From positions 140,860 to 204,859 of the forward strand of contig NZ_BBJS01000007.1 in assembly GCF_000739895.2 (NCBI RefSeq): a stretch of DNA of 64,000 nucleotides, read 5' to 3'. The first letter of the stretch is position 1; each line of letters opens with the position of its first letter. Below, in pieces: positions 43,618-54,400 of this stretch. The notes under the pieces are model-generated. The model did not search any database. It was not told where the DNA came from and saw only the letters and a list, made by a program, of their open reading frames with translations. This DNA is from Sphingomonas paucimobilis NBRC 13935 (GTDB lineage Bacteria > Pseudomonadota > Alphaproteobacteria > Sphingomonadales > Sphingomonadaceae). The position numbers were made by a program, and so were the translations under genes.

Positions 43618-44805
43618 TCATCGCTCGCGCATCGCTTCGCGCGCGCGGTTGAGCGGTTTCAGAAGATATTGGAGCACGGTCTTGCTGCCGGTGTGGATGT
43701 CGGCAGTGGCGATCATTCCCGGCACGATCGGAAAGCGCTTGCCCGCCTTGTTGACCAGCGAGTCCGACCGGGTGCGGATGAAGACCCGGTAGTAATAGAC
43801 GTCCGGATTGACCTCGTCGCGGATGGTATCGGGCGAGATGCTGCTGACCTGCCCCTCCAGCCCGCCATAGATCGCATAGTCGTACGCCGTGATCTTGACA
43901 CTGGCACGCTGGCCTGGGCGGATGAAGGCGATGTCGCGCGGCGACATTCGCGCCTCGACCAGCAGGCGTTCGTCGAGCGGCACGATCTCCATGATCTTGC
44001 CATTGGGCGGGATGACGCCGCCGATCGTCGACACCTCGATATTCTTGACCACGCCGCGTACTGGCGAGCGCAGGGTCAGGCGCTGGAGCGTGTCCGACCG
44101 GCCGCGCACGACGGGGGCCAGCGCTTCGACCTCCTCGCTGACCTTGGCCAGATCCTGCCGCGCCTCGACGATATATTGCGAGCGCAGATCGGATTTCTTC
44201 AGGTCCAGCTCGGCGCGCTGACGCTTCAGGCGCAGCACCTCGACATTGCTGGCCGCACCGACCTCGATCAGGGACTCGCCGATCCCGACCTCGCGCCCGA
44301 TGAGTGCGAGCGACTCGTCGATCAGGCCGATCGAGCTGGACAGGCTGCTGCGGCGGGCATTGTAGAGCCGCTGCTGCTCGGCCTTCAGCTCGGGGAAGGC
44401 GGCGAGTTCGGGGGAGAAGGTGAGGGGCGTCCCGTTCACCTCGGCCTGCAACCGCGCCTGCGCGGCGAGCGCGGCACGGTATTTGGCGGCGCTTTCCTCG
44501 ACCGTCGATCCGGCCTGGGTGGGGTCGAGCTGGGCGAGGATCTGGCCCGGCTTCACGATGTCGTCCTGGCGCACCAGCATCTTGGCGAGGATGCCGCCTT
44601 CCAGCGATTGCAGCACCTGTTCGCGGCTGGTGGGCACCACCTTGCCACTGCCGGTCGCCACCTCGTCGAGCGTGGCGAACCAGGCCCAGCCCAATGCGGC
44701 CACGAACAACGCGGTCAGCACCCAGGTCATCCGCTTGGCCGCGAGCAGCGGCGCGCCGCCCTCATCGGCAAAGGGCAGGTCGGCGGGGGCGGTCAGCGCG
44801 TTCAT
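43618..44805 (-). CDS. HlyD-family type I secretion adaptor
   Basis: A 395-residue membrane-fusion protein. One membrane helix (~27-45, WVLTALFVAALGWAWFATL) is followed by GKVVPTSREQVLQSLEGGILAKMLVRQDDIVKPGQILAQLD, the classical start of HlyD adaptors. A long coiled-coil hairpin (~105-220) and the beta-barrel end (LRSPVRGVVKNIEVSTIGGVI, VPLDERLLVEARMSPRDIAFI, RVFIRTRSDSL) complete it. It bridges the ABC transporter and the TolC-like channel. Its ATG overlaps the stop of the ABC gene (ATGA). Confidence 0.93.
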   Translation of the reverse strand: MNALTAPADLPFADEGGAPLLAAKRMTWVLTALFVAALGWAWFATLDEVATGSGKVVPTSREQVLQSLEGGILAKMLVRQDDIVKPGQILAQLDPTQAGSTVEESAAKYRAALAAQARLQAEVNGTPLTFSPELAAFPELKAEQQRLYNARRSSLSSSIGLIDESLALIGREVGIGESLIEVGAASNVEVLRLKRQRAELDLKKSDLRSQYIVEARQDLAKVSEEVEALAPVVRGRSDTLQRLTLRSPVRGVVKNIEVSTIGGVIPPNGKIMEIVPLDERLLVEARMSPRDIAFIRPGQRASVKITAYDYAIYGGLEGQVSSISPDTIRDEVNPDVYYYRVFIRTRSDSLVNKAGKRFPIVPGMIATADIHTGSKTVLQYLLKPLNRAREAMRER

Positions 44806-46964
44806 GCCGCCTGGCTCCGGCCGGCACTGCGCATCGTCTCCAGCGCGGCGTCCTTGGACTGATCGAGCAGGATCTGGCCATTGTCGATGATGATGATCCG
44901 GTCGACCAGATCGAGCACGCGCATCCGGTGGGTGGCGACCACGACGGTGCGGTCGCGGCTCCAGTCGCGGAAGCGGTCGATGAACTGGCGCTCGGAGGTT
45001 TCGTCCATAGCGGCGGTCGGCTCGTCGAGCAGCATCACCTGGGGCTGGCGGATCAGGAGCCTGGCGAGGAGCAGCGCCTGTTGCTGTCCCCCCGACAGGC
45101 CGAGCCCGCCCTCCAGCACGACATGCTCCAACCCGTCGCGCAAGCGCCGGACGAAGTCGATCGCCCCGACCATGTCGAGCGCACGCACGATCTCGTCATG
45201 CCCCGCCATCGGTGCGCCCATGGTCAGGTTTTCGCGCAACGTGCCGTGGAACAACCGGCTGTTCTGGGTCAGCAGCGCGACGTCGCGGCGGACATCGGCG
45301 GGATCGATCTGATGCAGGGTCAGGTCGTCGAGCAGTATCTCGCCTCCCAGCGGCTGAAGCATCCCCGACAGCCCCTGGAGCAGGGTCGACTTGCCCGCGC
45401 CGTTACGGCCCAGCAGCGCGACCTTCTCGCCGGCGGCGATCTCCAGCCGGGGGACGGTCAGCGCCGGGGGCGCATTGGGATCGGCATAGCCGAACACCGC
45501 CGAGCGCAGGGTGAAGCGGCCGCTGACCGAGGGCAGGGGGATGCGGTGCTCGGCATCGGGATTGTCGACCGGCAGCGCCATGATCTGGTCCAGGCTCTGC
45601 GCAGCGACCTTGGCGTGCTGATAGCGGCCGAGCAGGTGCGAGACCTGACCCATTGGCGCCATCATCCGGCTGGCCAGCATCGAGGTGGCGACCAGCGCGC
45701 CCGTCGTGATGTCGCCGCCGATCACCATCGGCGCACCGACGAAGATCACGGTGGCATAGACCGCGTTCTGCACGCTCTGTGCCCAAGTCGAGAGGCTGGC
45801 GGTCAGCCCGCGCAGGCGCAACTGCGCCTCGCCCGCCACCGCGTTGCAATGGTTCCACTGGCGCTGGAAGCGCTCCTCGGCCTGTAGCGTCTTGATGTCC
45901 TCGATCCCCTGCACCGCCTCGACCAGCAGGGCGTTGCGCAGCGAGGTTTCGCGCATCGACTCGGTGGCATGGGCGCGCAGGCGGCGCTGCGCGAGCAGGC
46001 TGGGCAGCAGCAGCGCGACGAGCGCGACGACCGGCACCAGTGCCAGCGACCCACCGATGAAGGCCAGGATGATAAGGAAGAGGATGAAAAAGGGCAGGTC
46101 GGCGATGGCCGCGACCGTGGTCGAGGTCAGCATGTCGCGCACCTGATCCAGGTCGCGGAGCTGCGCGATGAAGGTGCCGGTCGAGGTCGGCCGTGCCCGG
46201 TTGCGGACGCGCAGCGCATGGCCGAACACCCGGTCCGACAGCCGCAAATCGGCGCGCTTGCCAAGAATGTCGGTGATGCTGACCCGCAGCCGCCGCAACA
46301 CGAAATCGAACCCGGTCGCCAGGATCACGCCCAGGAACAGGATGTAGAGCGTCGGCATCGACTGGGCGGGGACGACGCGGTCATAGACCTGCATCGAGAA
46401 CAGCACGCCCGCCAGCCCCAGGCAGTTGGTCACGACCGAGGCGATCGCGACATGGCCGTAACCCTTGGCGTCCTGCAGCAGCAGGGTGCGCAGCCAATGC
46501 TGCTCGAAGGGGCGGATATAGCTGTCGACACGGATATCGGTGGCGGAGCGCGCGGGGCGGGGGACGACGAACAGTCGCGTCTGCTCGACCAATGCGGCGA
46601 GGGGGCGCCGCACTGGCGAGCCGCCTTCGCCCGCGACCGTGAATTGCGCCTCGCCATCGGCATCGATCGCGGTGATCAGCGCCAACTCGCCATCGGCCAG
46701 GCAGGCGATGACGGGAAGGCGCCAGCTGGTCAGCCGGATCGCGCTGGGCGCGACGAAGCGAACCGACAGGCCGGACGCACGAGCAAGCGCGCGGACCCGC
46801 GTCTCCTCATCGCCGCCGCCCTGCCACAATGTGGTCAGCCGCGCGCGCTGCTCGGCGAAGGGCATGCGGAAATGGCGTGCGACTTGGCCAAGCATGTCGA
46901 TCCAGGCGAAGGGGTCGGTCGGCGGTGCGGCGGCCGCACCGGTCGGCAAGGCGGCGGCGGTCAT
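44802..46964 (-). CDS. Type I secretion ABC transporter (permease + ATPase)
   Basis: About 720 residues from ATG 46964. The N-terminal ~130 residues are a C39-peptidase-like domain without the catalytic Cys, as in RTX and Lap exporters that recognise but do not cut their cargo. Six membrane helices (~165-440) precede the ATPase with Walker A LLGRNGAGKST, signature LSGGQQQALLLARLL, Walker B VMLLDEPT and VVATHR. This is the LapB-type exporter expected for giant adhesins. Its start overlaps the stop of the TolC-like gene by 4 nt. The cargo is most likely the Ig-repeat protein encoded directly upstream. Confidence 0.93.
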   Translation of the reverse strand: MTAAALPTGAAAAPPTDPFAWIDMLGQVARHFRMPFAEQRARLTTLWQGGGDEETRVRALARASGLSVRFVAPSAIRLTSWRLPVIACLADGELALITAIDADGEAQFTVAGEGGSPVRRPLAALVEQTRLFVVPRPARSATDIRVDSYIRPFEQHWLRTLLLQDAKGYGHVAIASVVTNCLGLAGVLFSMQVYDRVVPAQSMPTLYILFLGVILATGFDFVLRRLRVSITDILGKRADLRLSDRVFGHALRVRNRARPTSTGTFIAQLRDLDQVRDMLTSTTVAAIADLPFFILFLIILAFIGGSLALVPVVALVALLLPSLLAQRRLRAHATESMRETSLRNALLVEAVQGIEDIKTLQAEERFQRQWNHCNAVAGEAQLRLRGLTASLSTWAQSVQNAVYATVIFVGAPMVIGGDITTGALVATSMLASRMMAPMGQVSHLLGRYQHAKVAAQSLDQIMALPVDNPDAEHRIPLPSVSGRFTLRSAVFGYADPNAPPALTVPRLEIAAGEKVALLGRNGAGKSTLLQGLSGMLQPLGGEILLDDLTLHQIDPADVRRDVALLTQNSRLFHGTLRENLTMGAPMAGHDEIVRALDMVGAIDFVRRLRDGLEHVVLEGGLGLSGGQQQALLLARLLIRQPQVMLLDEPTAAMDETSERQFIDRFRDWSRDRTVVVATHRMRVLDLVDRIIIIDNGQILLDQSKDAALETMRSAGRSQAA

Positions 46965-48301
46965 AGCGTCACCCCGCGCACCGTCGTGCCGGTCAGCTTG
47001 AAATCGTCGCGCGCGCGCCCCGAATAATACAGGCAATCGATCGCCAGCCGGCGTAGGTCATGGGTGGTGTTGACGCCGTCGAACCGGGCCTGCTGCAATT
47101 CCTGCTCGGCGTTGAGCAGGTCGACCAGCGTCCGCGTGCCCATGTCGAGATATTGCAGGCGATAGAGCTTGCCGGTCTCGACCATATTGTCCTGCCGTTC
47201 GGACAGGGTGCCCAGCAACTCAGTCAGCCCGGTGATCTGTTGCTGCGCCTCAGCCAGCCGCTGGCCGATCTCGACCCGGGCTTGGCGCTCGGCGGCCTCG
47301 GCGGCGCGCAGGGCGTAATCGGCGCCACGCACGCGGGCGCGCACCGCGCTGCCGCCGAACACGTCGCTGCTGACGTTCAGCCCGAAATTATAGACGCTGC
47401 GGTCGGAAAAAGGTGAGGATATATCCGCCGCCGCATCGCCGGCCAGCGCGATCGTCGGCAGGCGGTTGGCGCGGGCGCGGCGCTGTTCGGCGGTGGCCTG
47501 CTCATATTGCGCCTTGGCGCGCATGATGACCGGGATGTCGGCCCAATCGACCTGCGTGGCCTGGGTGCAACTGCGCATCAGCCAGTCCGGCACATCGGGA
47601 TCGACCACCGGCGCGATGTCGCGGCCCAACAGAAAGGCCAGGCTGGTGGTCCAGCGGCGCTGTTCCGCCTCGATCCGGGTCAGCGTCGCCTGTGCGGCCG
47701 CCACGCGCGACTGGGCCTGGAGCGCGTCGGAGCGGGTGGTGGCGCCCTTGCCGAACCGCTTTTCGACGAGCGCGCTGATCTCCTCGATCCGCGACAATTG
47801 TTCGAGCGCGATGGTGCGCAGCGCGGCGTTGCGCTGCACCTCGACCATCGCATAGCCGGTGTCACGGATCAGCCCGTCGATCGCCAGCAGCATGTCCGCG
47901 CGACCCAGCCGGGTGCCGGCGCGGGCATAGTCGACCGCGCTCGCCACCTTGCCGAAGTCGTAGAGCATCTGCGATGCGGAAAGCTGGGGCCGGGGGCGCC
48001 AGATGCTGCCCAGCCGGCTGTCGTAACCGCTGCCGACACCCGCGCTGATGCGGGGGAGGTAGCCTGCACGGGCGATGGTCACATCCTCGCCGCGCGCGTC
48101 CAGCGTGGCGGCGGCCTGCACGACCGAAGGGTGCCAGGACAGCACCTCATGCATCGCGCTTTCCATGGTGACAGGAGCAGGGCTACCGCTAACAGGGGTG
48201 GCGACCGACGCCATGGCGGCCAGGGCGAGGACCATCGTCCGCCCCTTCGCTCTCCGACCCTGATAGCGTCCCTGCCGCCTCATCGTCATCGATGGCCCCA
48301 T
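46961..48301 (-). CDS. TolC-family outer-membrane channel of type I secretion
   Basis: A 446-residue TolC-like protein. A signal region (RTMVLALAAMASVATPVSG) is followed by the typical opening MESAMHEVLSWHPSVVQAAATLDARGEDVTIARAGYLPRIS. The mid-protein repeat of the fold begins with DWADIPVIMRAKAQYEQATAEQRRARA, and QYLDMGTRTLVDLLNAEQELQQARF closes it, as in LapE-type channels. The start is uncertain; ATGs at 48301, 48289 and 48283 are all possible. It forms an operon with the ABC and HlyD genes, and follows the adhesin gene after a terminator. Confidence 0.92.
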   Translation of the reverse strand: MGPSMTMRRQGRYQGRRAKGRTMVLALAAMASVATPVSGSPAPVTMESAMHEVLSWHPSVVQAAATLDARGEDVTIARAGYLPRISAGVGSGYDSRLGSIWRPRPQLSASQMLYDFGKVASAVDYARAGTRLGRADMLLAIDGLIRDTGYAMVEVQRNAALRTIALEQLSRIEEISALVEKRFGKGATTRSDALQAQSRVAAAQATLTRIEAEQRRWTTSLAFLLGRDIAPVVDPDVPDWLMRSCTQATQVDWADIPVIMRAKAQYEQATAEQRRARANRLPTIALAGDAAADISSPFSDRSVYNFGLNVSSDVFGGSAVRARVRGADYALRAAEAAERQARVEIGQRLAEAQQQITGLTELLGTLSERQDNMVETGKLYRLQYLDMGTRTLVDLLNAEQELQQARFDGVNTTHDLRRLAIDCLYYSGRARDDFKLTGTTVRGVTL

Positions 48302-48307
48302 TTGCCG

Positions 48308-48327
48308 GTCGAGCCAAAAATCTCGAC
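48308..48327. promoter_or_regulatory. Dyad upstream of the TolC-ABC-HlyD operon
   Basis: GTCGAG and CTCGAC are separated by 8 nt, just before the TolC-family gene start. It is a candidate operator for the secretion operon, for example for the MarR regulator. The role is inferred. Confidence 0.35.
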
Positions 48328-48349
48328 TAAACTACTTTAGAACAAGGAA

Positions 48350-48383
48350 ATAGGTGTCGAAGTGGAGCGACTTCGGCACCTAT
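48350..48383 (-). terminator. Terminator of the adhesin gene
   Basis: A 14-bp stem, ATAGGTGTCGAAGT with ACTTCGGCACCTAT (one G-T pair), has a 6-nt loop. On the minus strand it is followed by a T-rich TTTCCTTGTTC. A smaller hairpin (AGTCCG/CGGACT, 48389-48404) precedes it. Together they end the adhesin transcript and separate it from the secretion operon. Confidence 0.65.
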
Positions 48384-48418
48384 TATCAAGTCCGATTCCG
48401 GACTGTTGCGCAGGATGG

Positions 48419-51400
48419 TCACATTATATGCATGGTGCTCATTTTTTCCTGCTCGGGATCGACCGAAACGGTCAGATAGGCCAGGGGATCGTCCATAATC
48501 GGAACGGTCGAATTGATATCGGTAACGGTAGCCGTTACGCCTACATTATCGTTCGCCGTGGTAACGTCGGCGGTCGTTTGATGCGCATCAAGATAATGGC
48601 CCAAAACATCCTCGATGCTCCCCTGTCCTTCCATCAACGACAGGGCGAGTCGCGCATCCGCCTGGTCGGTTGCCGGTGTATCCGCCGGGGCCATGTGATC
48701 CGCGCTGAGGGTCATCGGGACGACATCGGCATCGAGATGCAGCGCACTATCGGCCGACAGCGCGGTGATCGTCGCGGTCGGGAAGACCGGCGCGACCCCG
48801 TTGTTGATGTTCACCGCCACGTCCAGCCGCGCGGTCGAGAACTGGCCGTCGGGCTGGATCAGCTGATAGGTGAAGCTGTCGATCGGATCGGTGGCGGCAT
48901 AAGTGACGCCGACCGGCGTGTAGGTATAGCCGCCGGTCTCGTTGATGGTGAGCTGGCCATGCGCGCCGTTCAGCGTGATCGGCGTGTCCCCGATCTCCTG
49001 GAAGCCGGTGCCGGTCAGCACCTTGATCCCGATAAAGGGACTGCCCAGCGTGTCGTTGGCGGTCAACTGGCCGCTGACCGGGGTGGTGCCGGTCAGGTTG
49101 AACTCGTTGAGCCGGGTGACCGTCTCCGCGACATAGACATTGGTATCGAGCCGGAGTGGCGCGCCGTTCGTTCCGACCACCGTATAGTTGTAGGTGCCCG
49201 ATGGCAGGTTACTCATCGTGACGCTGATCCCGCTGCCGACCAGGCCACCGACGCCGGCGACCGCGGTACCCGAAGCCGTGCCGACCACCGCGCCGGCCGA
49301 ATTGGTGACGGTGACGGTATAGCTGGGCAACACCGACAAAGTGGATGCGGTGACCGCCGACAAGGTGACGGTGGAGGTGCTGTTGGCATCCACGGTGAAG
49401 CTGTCATTGACCCGCGTCGTTTGCGGTGCCCCTAGAAGCGGCACGGCCGGGGTGGAGAAGAACGTGTCCACGGCGGCCGCCCGATTGACCACGACAGGGG
49501 TGAAGCTGGCCGCCGCGATGGCGGTGTCGTTCACCGCGATCGGTGCGCCAGTGATGTCCGGGCTGCCGATCGAGATGGTCAGGCGGGCGCTTTCCCGCTC
49601 ATTGTCGCTGGCGTCGAGCAGCGTGTAGGTGAAGCTGTCCACCTTGCCGATGGACGCCGCATTGGCATTGGGGGTGTAGGTATAGCTGCCATCGCGATCG
49701 ATGATCAGCGTTCCCCATTGCCCGGTGACGACGGTATCGTCGACGGCCACCTGCGTCGTCACGCCGTTCAGCGTCACGCTTTCGACGCGGGTCTGCGGGC
49801 TGACCACATCGATCTGCCCCGTGGGGCCGGCATCGGTGATGACATTGCCGCTGACCGGCGCGGGCACGGCCGAGGCGACATCGGTGAAGTCGGAGTCGAC
49901 CCCCCGGACGTTCAGGCTGCCGAGCAGGCCGACACCCGCCGTATTGTCGAAGGTGACGAAGGCCCGGTATTGGCCCGGTGCCAGATTTGCCGTGGCGACG
50001 AGATCGCCGTTGAGCAGGCCGACCTGCAACAGCGAGCTGTTGCCGCCACCATTCACCGCCACCCAGTTGGTGCCGTTGAACCGCTGGATCACCACCGAAT
50101 AGCCGCTGGCCACGCCGACATTCACCGTCGCGTCATAGGTGAAGGTTGTCGCCAGCGTATGGCCGGGCTGCACCGTGAACTGGACGTTGGGAACGGCGAG
50201 CACTTGGGCATCGAGGTTGACGGCGCCGAGCGAGACCAGCGCGGTATAGTTGGCCGTGCCGACATTCTGGTTGGTCTGGACCGGGTTCAGGTCGACCAGT
50301 GCGATCGCCGTATTGTCGAAGGCACTGATGTCGAAGGGGGCGGTGACCGCCGTCGAGGCCGATAGATTGCCGGCCGCATCGCGCGCACCGACGCCCAGCG
50401 CCTGGCCCGCCACCTGCGGGCTGGTCAGCGTGACGGCATAGAGGCCGCCCGCCGTCACCGTGCCGGTGCCGATCAGCGTACCGGCGGCGTTGCGCACCTC
50501 GATCCGGGCGCCGGGCTCACCGCTGCCGGTGATGACCGATCCGGTCGGATCGATGACCGCGGTCGGGGCGGCCGGCGGGGTGATATCCGGCGCATTGACC
50601 GCGACCGTGCCCGAGGCATTGCCCGCCGCATCGGTCTGGCTGAGCGTCAGGACTTGGCCATTGGCCTGCGGTATGGTCAGCGTCGCGCTGAAGCTGCCAT
50701 TGCCGGCGACGACGGCCGTGCCGACCAGCTGGCCCAGCGGATCGAAGATGCGGACGGTCGCGCCCGCCTCGCCCGTACCGGTCACCACGGTGCCGGTGCC
50801 GTTGACCACACCGATCGGCGCGGCCGGCGGGGTGATATCGGGCGCGCGCACCGCGTTGGGCAGCGACGCGTTGCCGGCGGCATCCGCCTGGGTCACCTGC
50901 AACAACTGGCCATTGGCCTGGGGCGTCGTCAGCGCCGCGCTATAGCTGCCATTGGCGCCGACGATCGCGGTGCCGATGACATTGCCCAGCGGGTCGCGGA
51001 CGGTGACGGTCGCCCCCGCCTCGCCGGTGCCGGTTACGATCGTGCCGATGCCGTTGATCGTCGAGGTCAGACCGATGGGCGCGGTGATGTCGGGCGCCGT
51101 CGCCTGCCCGATGGGCGAGACATTGCCCGCCGCATCCGCCTGGGTCAGCGAGACGATCTGGCCATTGGCCTGGGCCGGGCTGAGCGGTGCGGTGAAGGTG
51201 CCGTTGGCCGCCACCAGGGCGGTGCCCAGGACGGTGCCGTCGACCGCGCGAATGGTGACGGTCGCGCCGGCCTCACCCGTGCCGCTGATCGCGGTGCCAT
51301 TGGCCGCGACGATACCGACCGGCGCCAGCGGTGCGGTCAGATCGGGGGCGACGACCGTGGCGGGGGCGGAGACATTGCCCGCCGCGTCGGCCTGGGTGAC

Positions 51401-54400
51401 CGTCAGGGTCTGGCTGTTGAGTTGCGGCGTGGTCAGGACCGCAGAATAGGTGCCATTGGCGGCGACCACCGTCGTGCCGAGGATCGCACCGCCCGCATCG
51501 CGGATGATGACGGTCGCCCCGGCCTCACCGGTACCGGCGATCAGCGTGCCCGCGCCGTTGATGGCGGCGGTCAGCCCGACCGGTGCGGTGATGTCGGGCG
51601 CGGTGGCTTGCGCCTCGCCCGAGACATTGCCCGATGCATCCGCCTGGGTCAGCGAGACGATCTGGCCATTGGCCTGGGCGGGGCTGAGCGGAGCGGCGAA
51701 GCTGCCGTCCGCCGCGACCACCGCCGTGCCGAGGACCGTGCCACCCGCACTGCGGATGGTGACGGTCGCGCCGGGCTCGCCGGTGCCGATCAGGGTCGTG
51801 CCATCGGCGGAGATGGTGCCGATCGGTGCCAGCGGGGCGACCAGATCGGGGGCCGTGATCGGCGCAGAGGCGCCGACATTGCCCGCGGCATCCGCCTGGG
51901 TCGCGATCAGCGCCTGGCCATTGATCTGCGGGGTGGTCAGGACGGCGGCATAGGTCCCATTGGCCGCGACCACCGCCGTACCGAGGATCGCACCGCCCGC
52001 ATCGCGGATCGTAACGGTCGCCCCGGCTTCGCCCGAGCCGGTGACGAGCGTACCCGCGCCGTTGATGGCGGCGGTCAGCCCGATCGGTGCAGTGATGTCC
52101 GGTGCGGTGGCTTGCGCCACGCCTGAGACATTGCCCGAAGCATCGGCCTGGGTCAGCGAGACGATCTGGCCGTTCGCCTGGACGGGGCTGAGGGCGGCGG
52201 TGAAGCTGCCGTCCGCCGCGACCACCGCCGTGCCGAGCACCGCACCCCCCGCACTGCGAATGGTGACGGTTGCGCCCGGCTCGCCAGTGCCGATCAGGGT
52301 TGTGCCATCGGCGGAGATGGTGCCGATCGGTGCCAGCGGGGCGAGCAGGTCGGGTGCGGTGATCGGCGCGGGAGCGCCGACATTGCCGGCGGCATCCGCC
52401 TGGGTCGCGGTCAGCGCCTGACCGTTGATCTGCGGCGTGGTGAGCGCGGCGGCATAGGTGCCGTTGGCGGCCACCACCGCCGTGCCGAGGACGATGCCCG
52501 CGGCGTCGCGGATAGTGACGGTCGCCCCGGCTTCGCCGGTACCGGTGATCAGCGTGCCCGCGCCGTTGATGGCGGCGGTCAGGCCGACCGGAACGGTGAT
52601 GTCGGGCGCGGTCGCCTGGCCGATGGGCGAGACATTGCCGGCCGCATCTGCCTGGGTCAGCGAGAGGAGCTCACCATTGGCCTGGGCGGGGTTGAGCGCG
52701 GCCGTGAAGCTGCCGTCGCCGGCCACCACGGCGGTGCCCAGGATCGTGCCGTCCACCGCGCGGATGGTGACGGTCGCACCCGCTTCGCCCGTGCCGGTGA
52801 TCGTCGTGCCGTCCGCCGACACGGTGCCGGCGGGGGCCAGCGGTGCGGTCAGGTCGGGTGCGGTGATCGGAGCGGGGGCGCCGACATTGCCGGCCGGGTC
52901 CGCCTGGGTCGCGGTCAGCGCCTGGCCGGCGATCTGCGGCGTGGTCAGGACGGCGGCATATGTGCCGTTCGCCGCGACCACGGCGGTGCCGAGGACGGTG
53001 CCGCCGGCGTCGCGGATGGTCACGGTCGCCCCCGCCTCACCGGTGCCGGTCACGAGCGTGCCGGCACCGTTGATGGCGGCGGTCAAGCCGACAGGCAGGG
53101 TGAAGTCCGGTGCGATCGCCTGAGCGATGGGCGAGACATTGCCAGCTGCATCCGCCTGGGTCAGCGTCAACACTTCGCCATTGGCCTGGGCGGGCGTCAG
53201 GGCAGCGGTGAAGCTGCCATCGGCCGCCACGAGCGCGGTCCCCAACACGGTGCCATCGACCGCCCGAATGGTGACGGTCGCGCCCGCCTCACCCGTGCCG
53301 GTCAGCGTGGTGCCGTCGACCGACACCGTACCGGCCGGCGCCAGCGGCGCGGTCAGATCGGGGGCGGTAACCGGTGCCGGGGTGCCGGCATTGCCCGCGC
53401 TATCGACCTGGATCGCGCTCAGCAATTCGCCGTTGATCTGCGCCGGGGTCAGCAGCGCGGCATAGGTGCCGTTGGCGGCCACGATGGCGGTGCCCAGTAC
53501 CGTCCCGACATCGTCACGGATGGTGACGATCGCGCCGGCTTCGCCCGTACCGGTGACCAGCGTGCCCGCCCCGTTGATCGCCGCGGTCAGGCCGACCGGC
53601 GCGGTGATATCGGGTGCGAGCGCCTGCGCGATGGGCGAGACATTGCCCGCCGCATCGGCCTGGGTCAGCGTCAGCAGCTCGCCATTGGCCTGGGCCGGGG
53701 TCAGGGTCGCCGTGAAGCTGCCATCGGCTGCCACCAGCGCGGTGCCGATGGCATTGCCGGCGGCATCGCTGATCGTGACCGTCGCACCGGCCTCGCCGGT
53801 GCCGGTCAGGGTCGTGCCATCCGCCGAGACGATGCCCGCCGGTGCCAGCGGCGCGGTCAGGTCCGGTGCGGTGACGGCCGCCGAGGGCGAGGCGTTGCCC
53901 GCCCCATCCGCCTGGATGACGGTCAGCGGCTCGCCATTGGTCTGCGCGGTATTCAGCACCACCGCATAGCTGCCATTGGCCAGGACCGTGGTCGTGCCGA
54001 GCACGGTACCACCGACGCCGGTGACGGTCAGTGTCGCGCCGGCTTCACCCAGGCCGGACACCACGGTGCCGGTCGCATCGATCGTGGCGGTCGGCGCGGC
54101 GGGCGGCGTCAGGTCGGGTGCGATGGCGATGGCCGGGGGCGAAACGTCGCCCTCGGCATCCGTCTGGGTCACGCGGACCGTCTCGCCATTGAGCTGCGGG
54201 GTGGTCAGGAGCGCGGTGTAGCTGCCGTCGCCCGCGACAATGGTGGTGCCGATGACGGTGCCGGTCGCATCGCGGACGGTGATCGTCGTCCCCGCCAGGC
54301 CGGTGCCGCTCACGCTGCCGCCATCGACGGCCACGGCCGCGGTCGGCGCGCCGGGCGTGTCGTTGGGGATCAGGTCCGGCGCCGCCGCATTGCCGGGGAC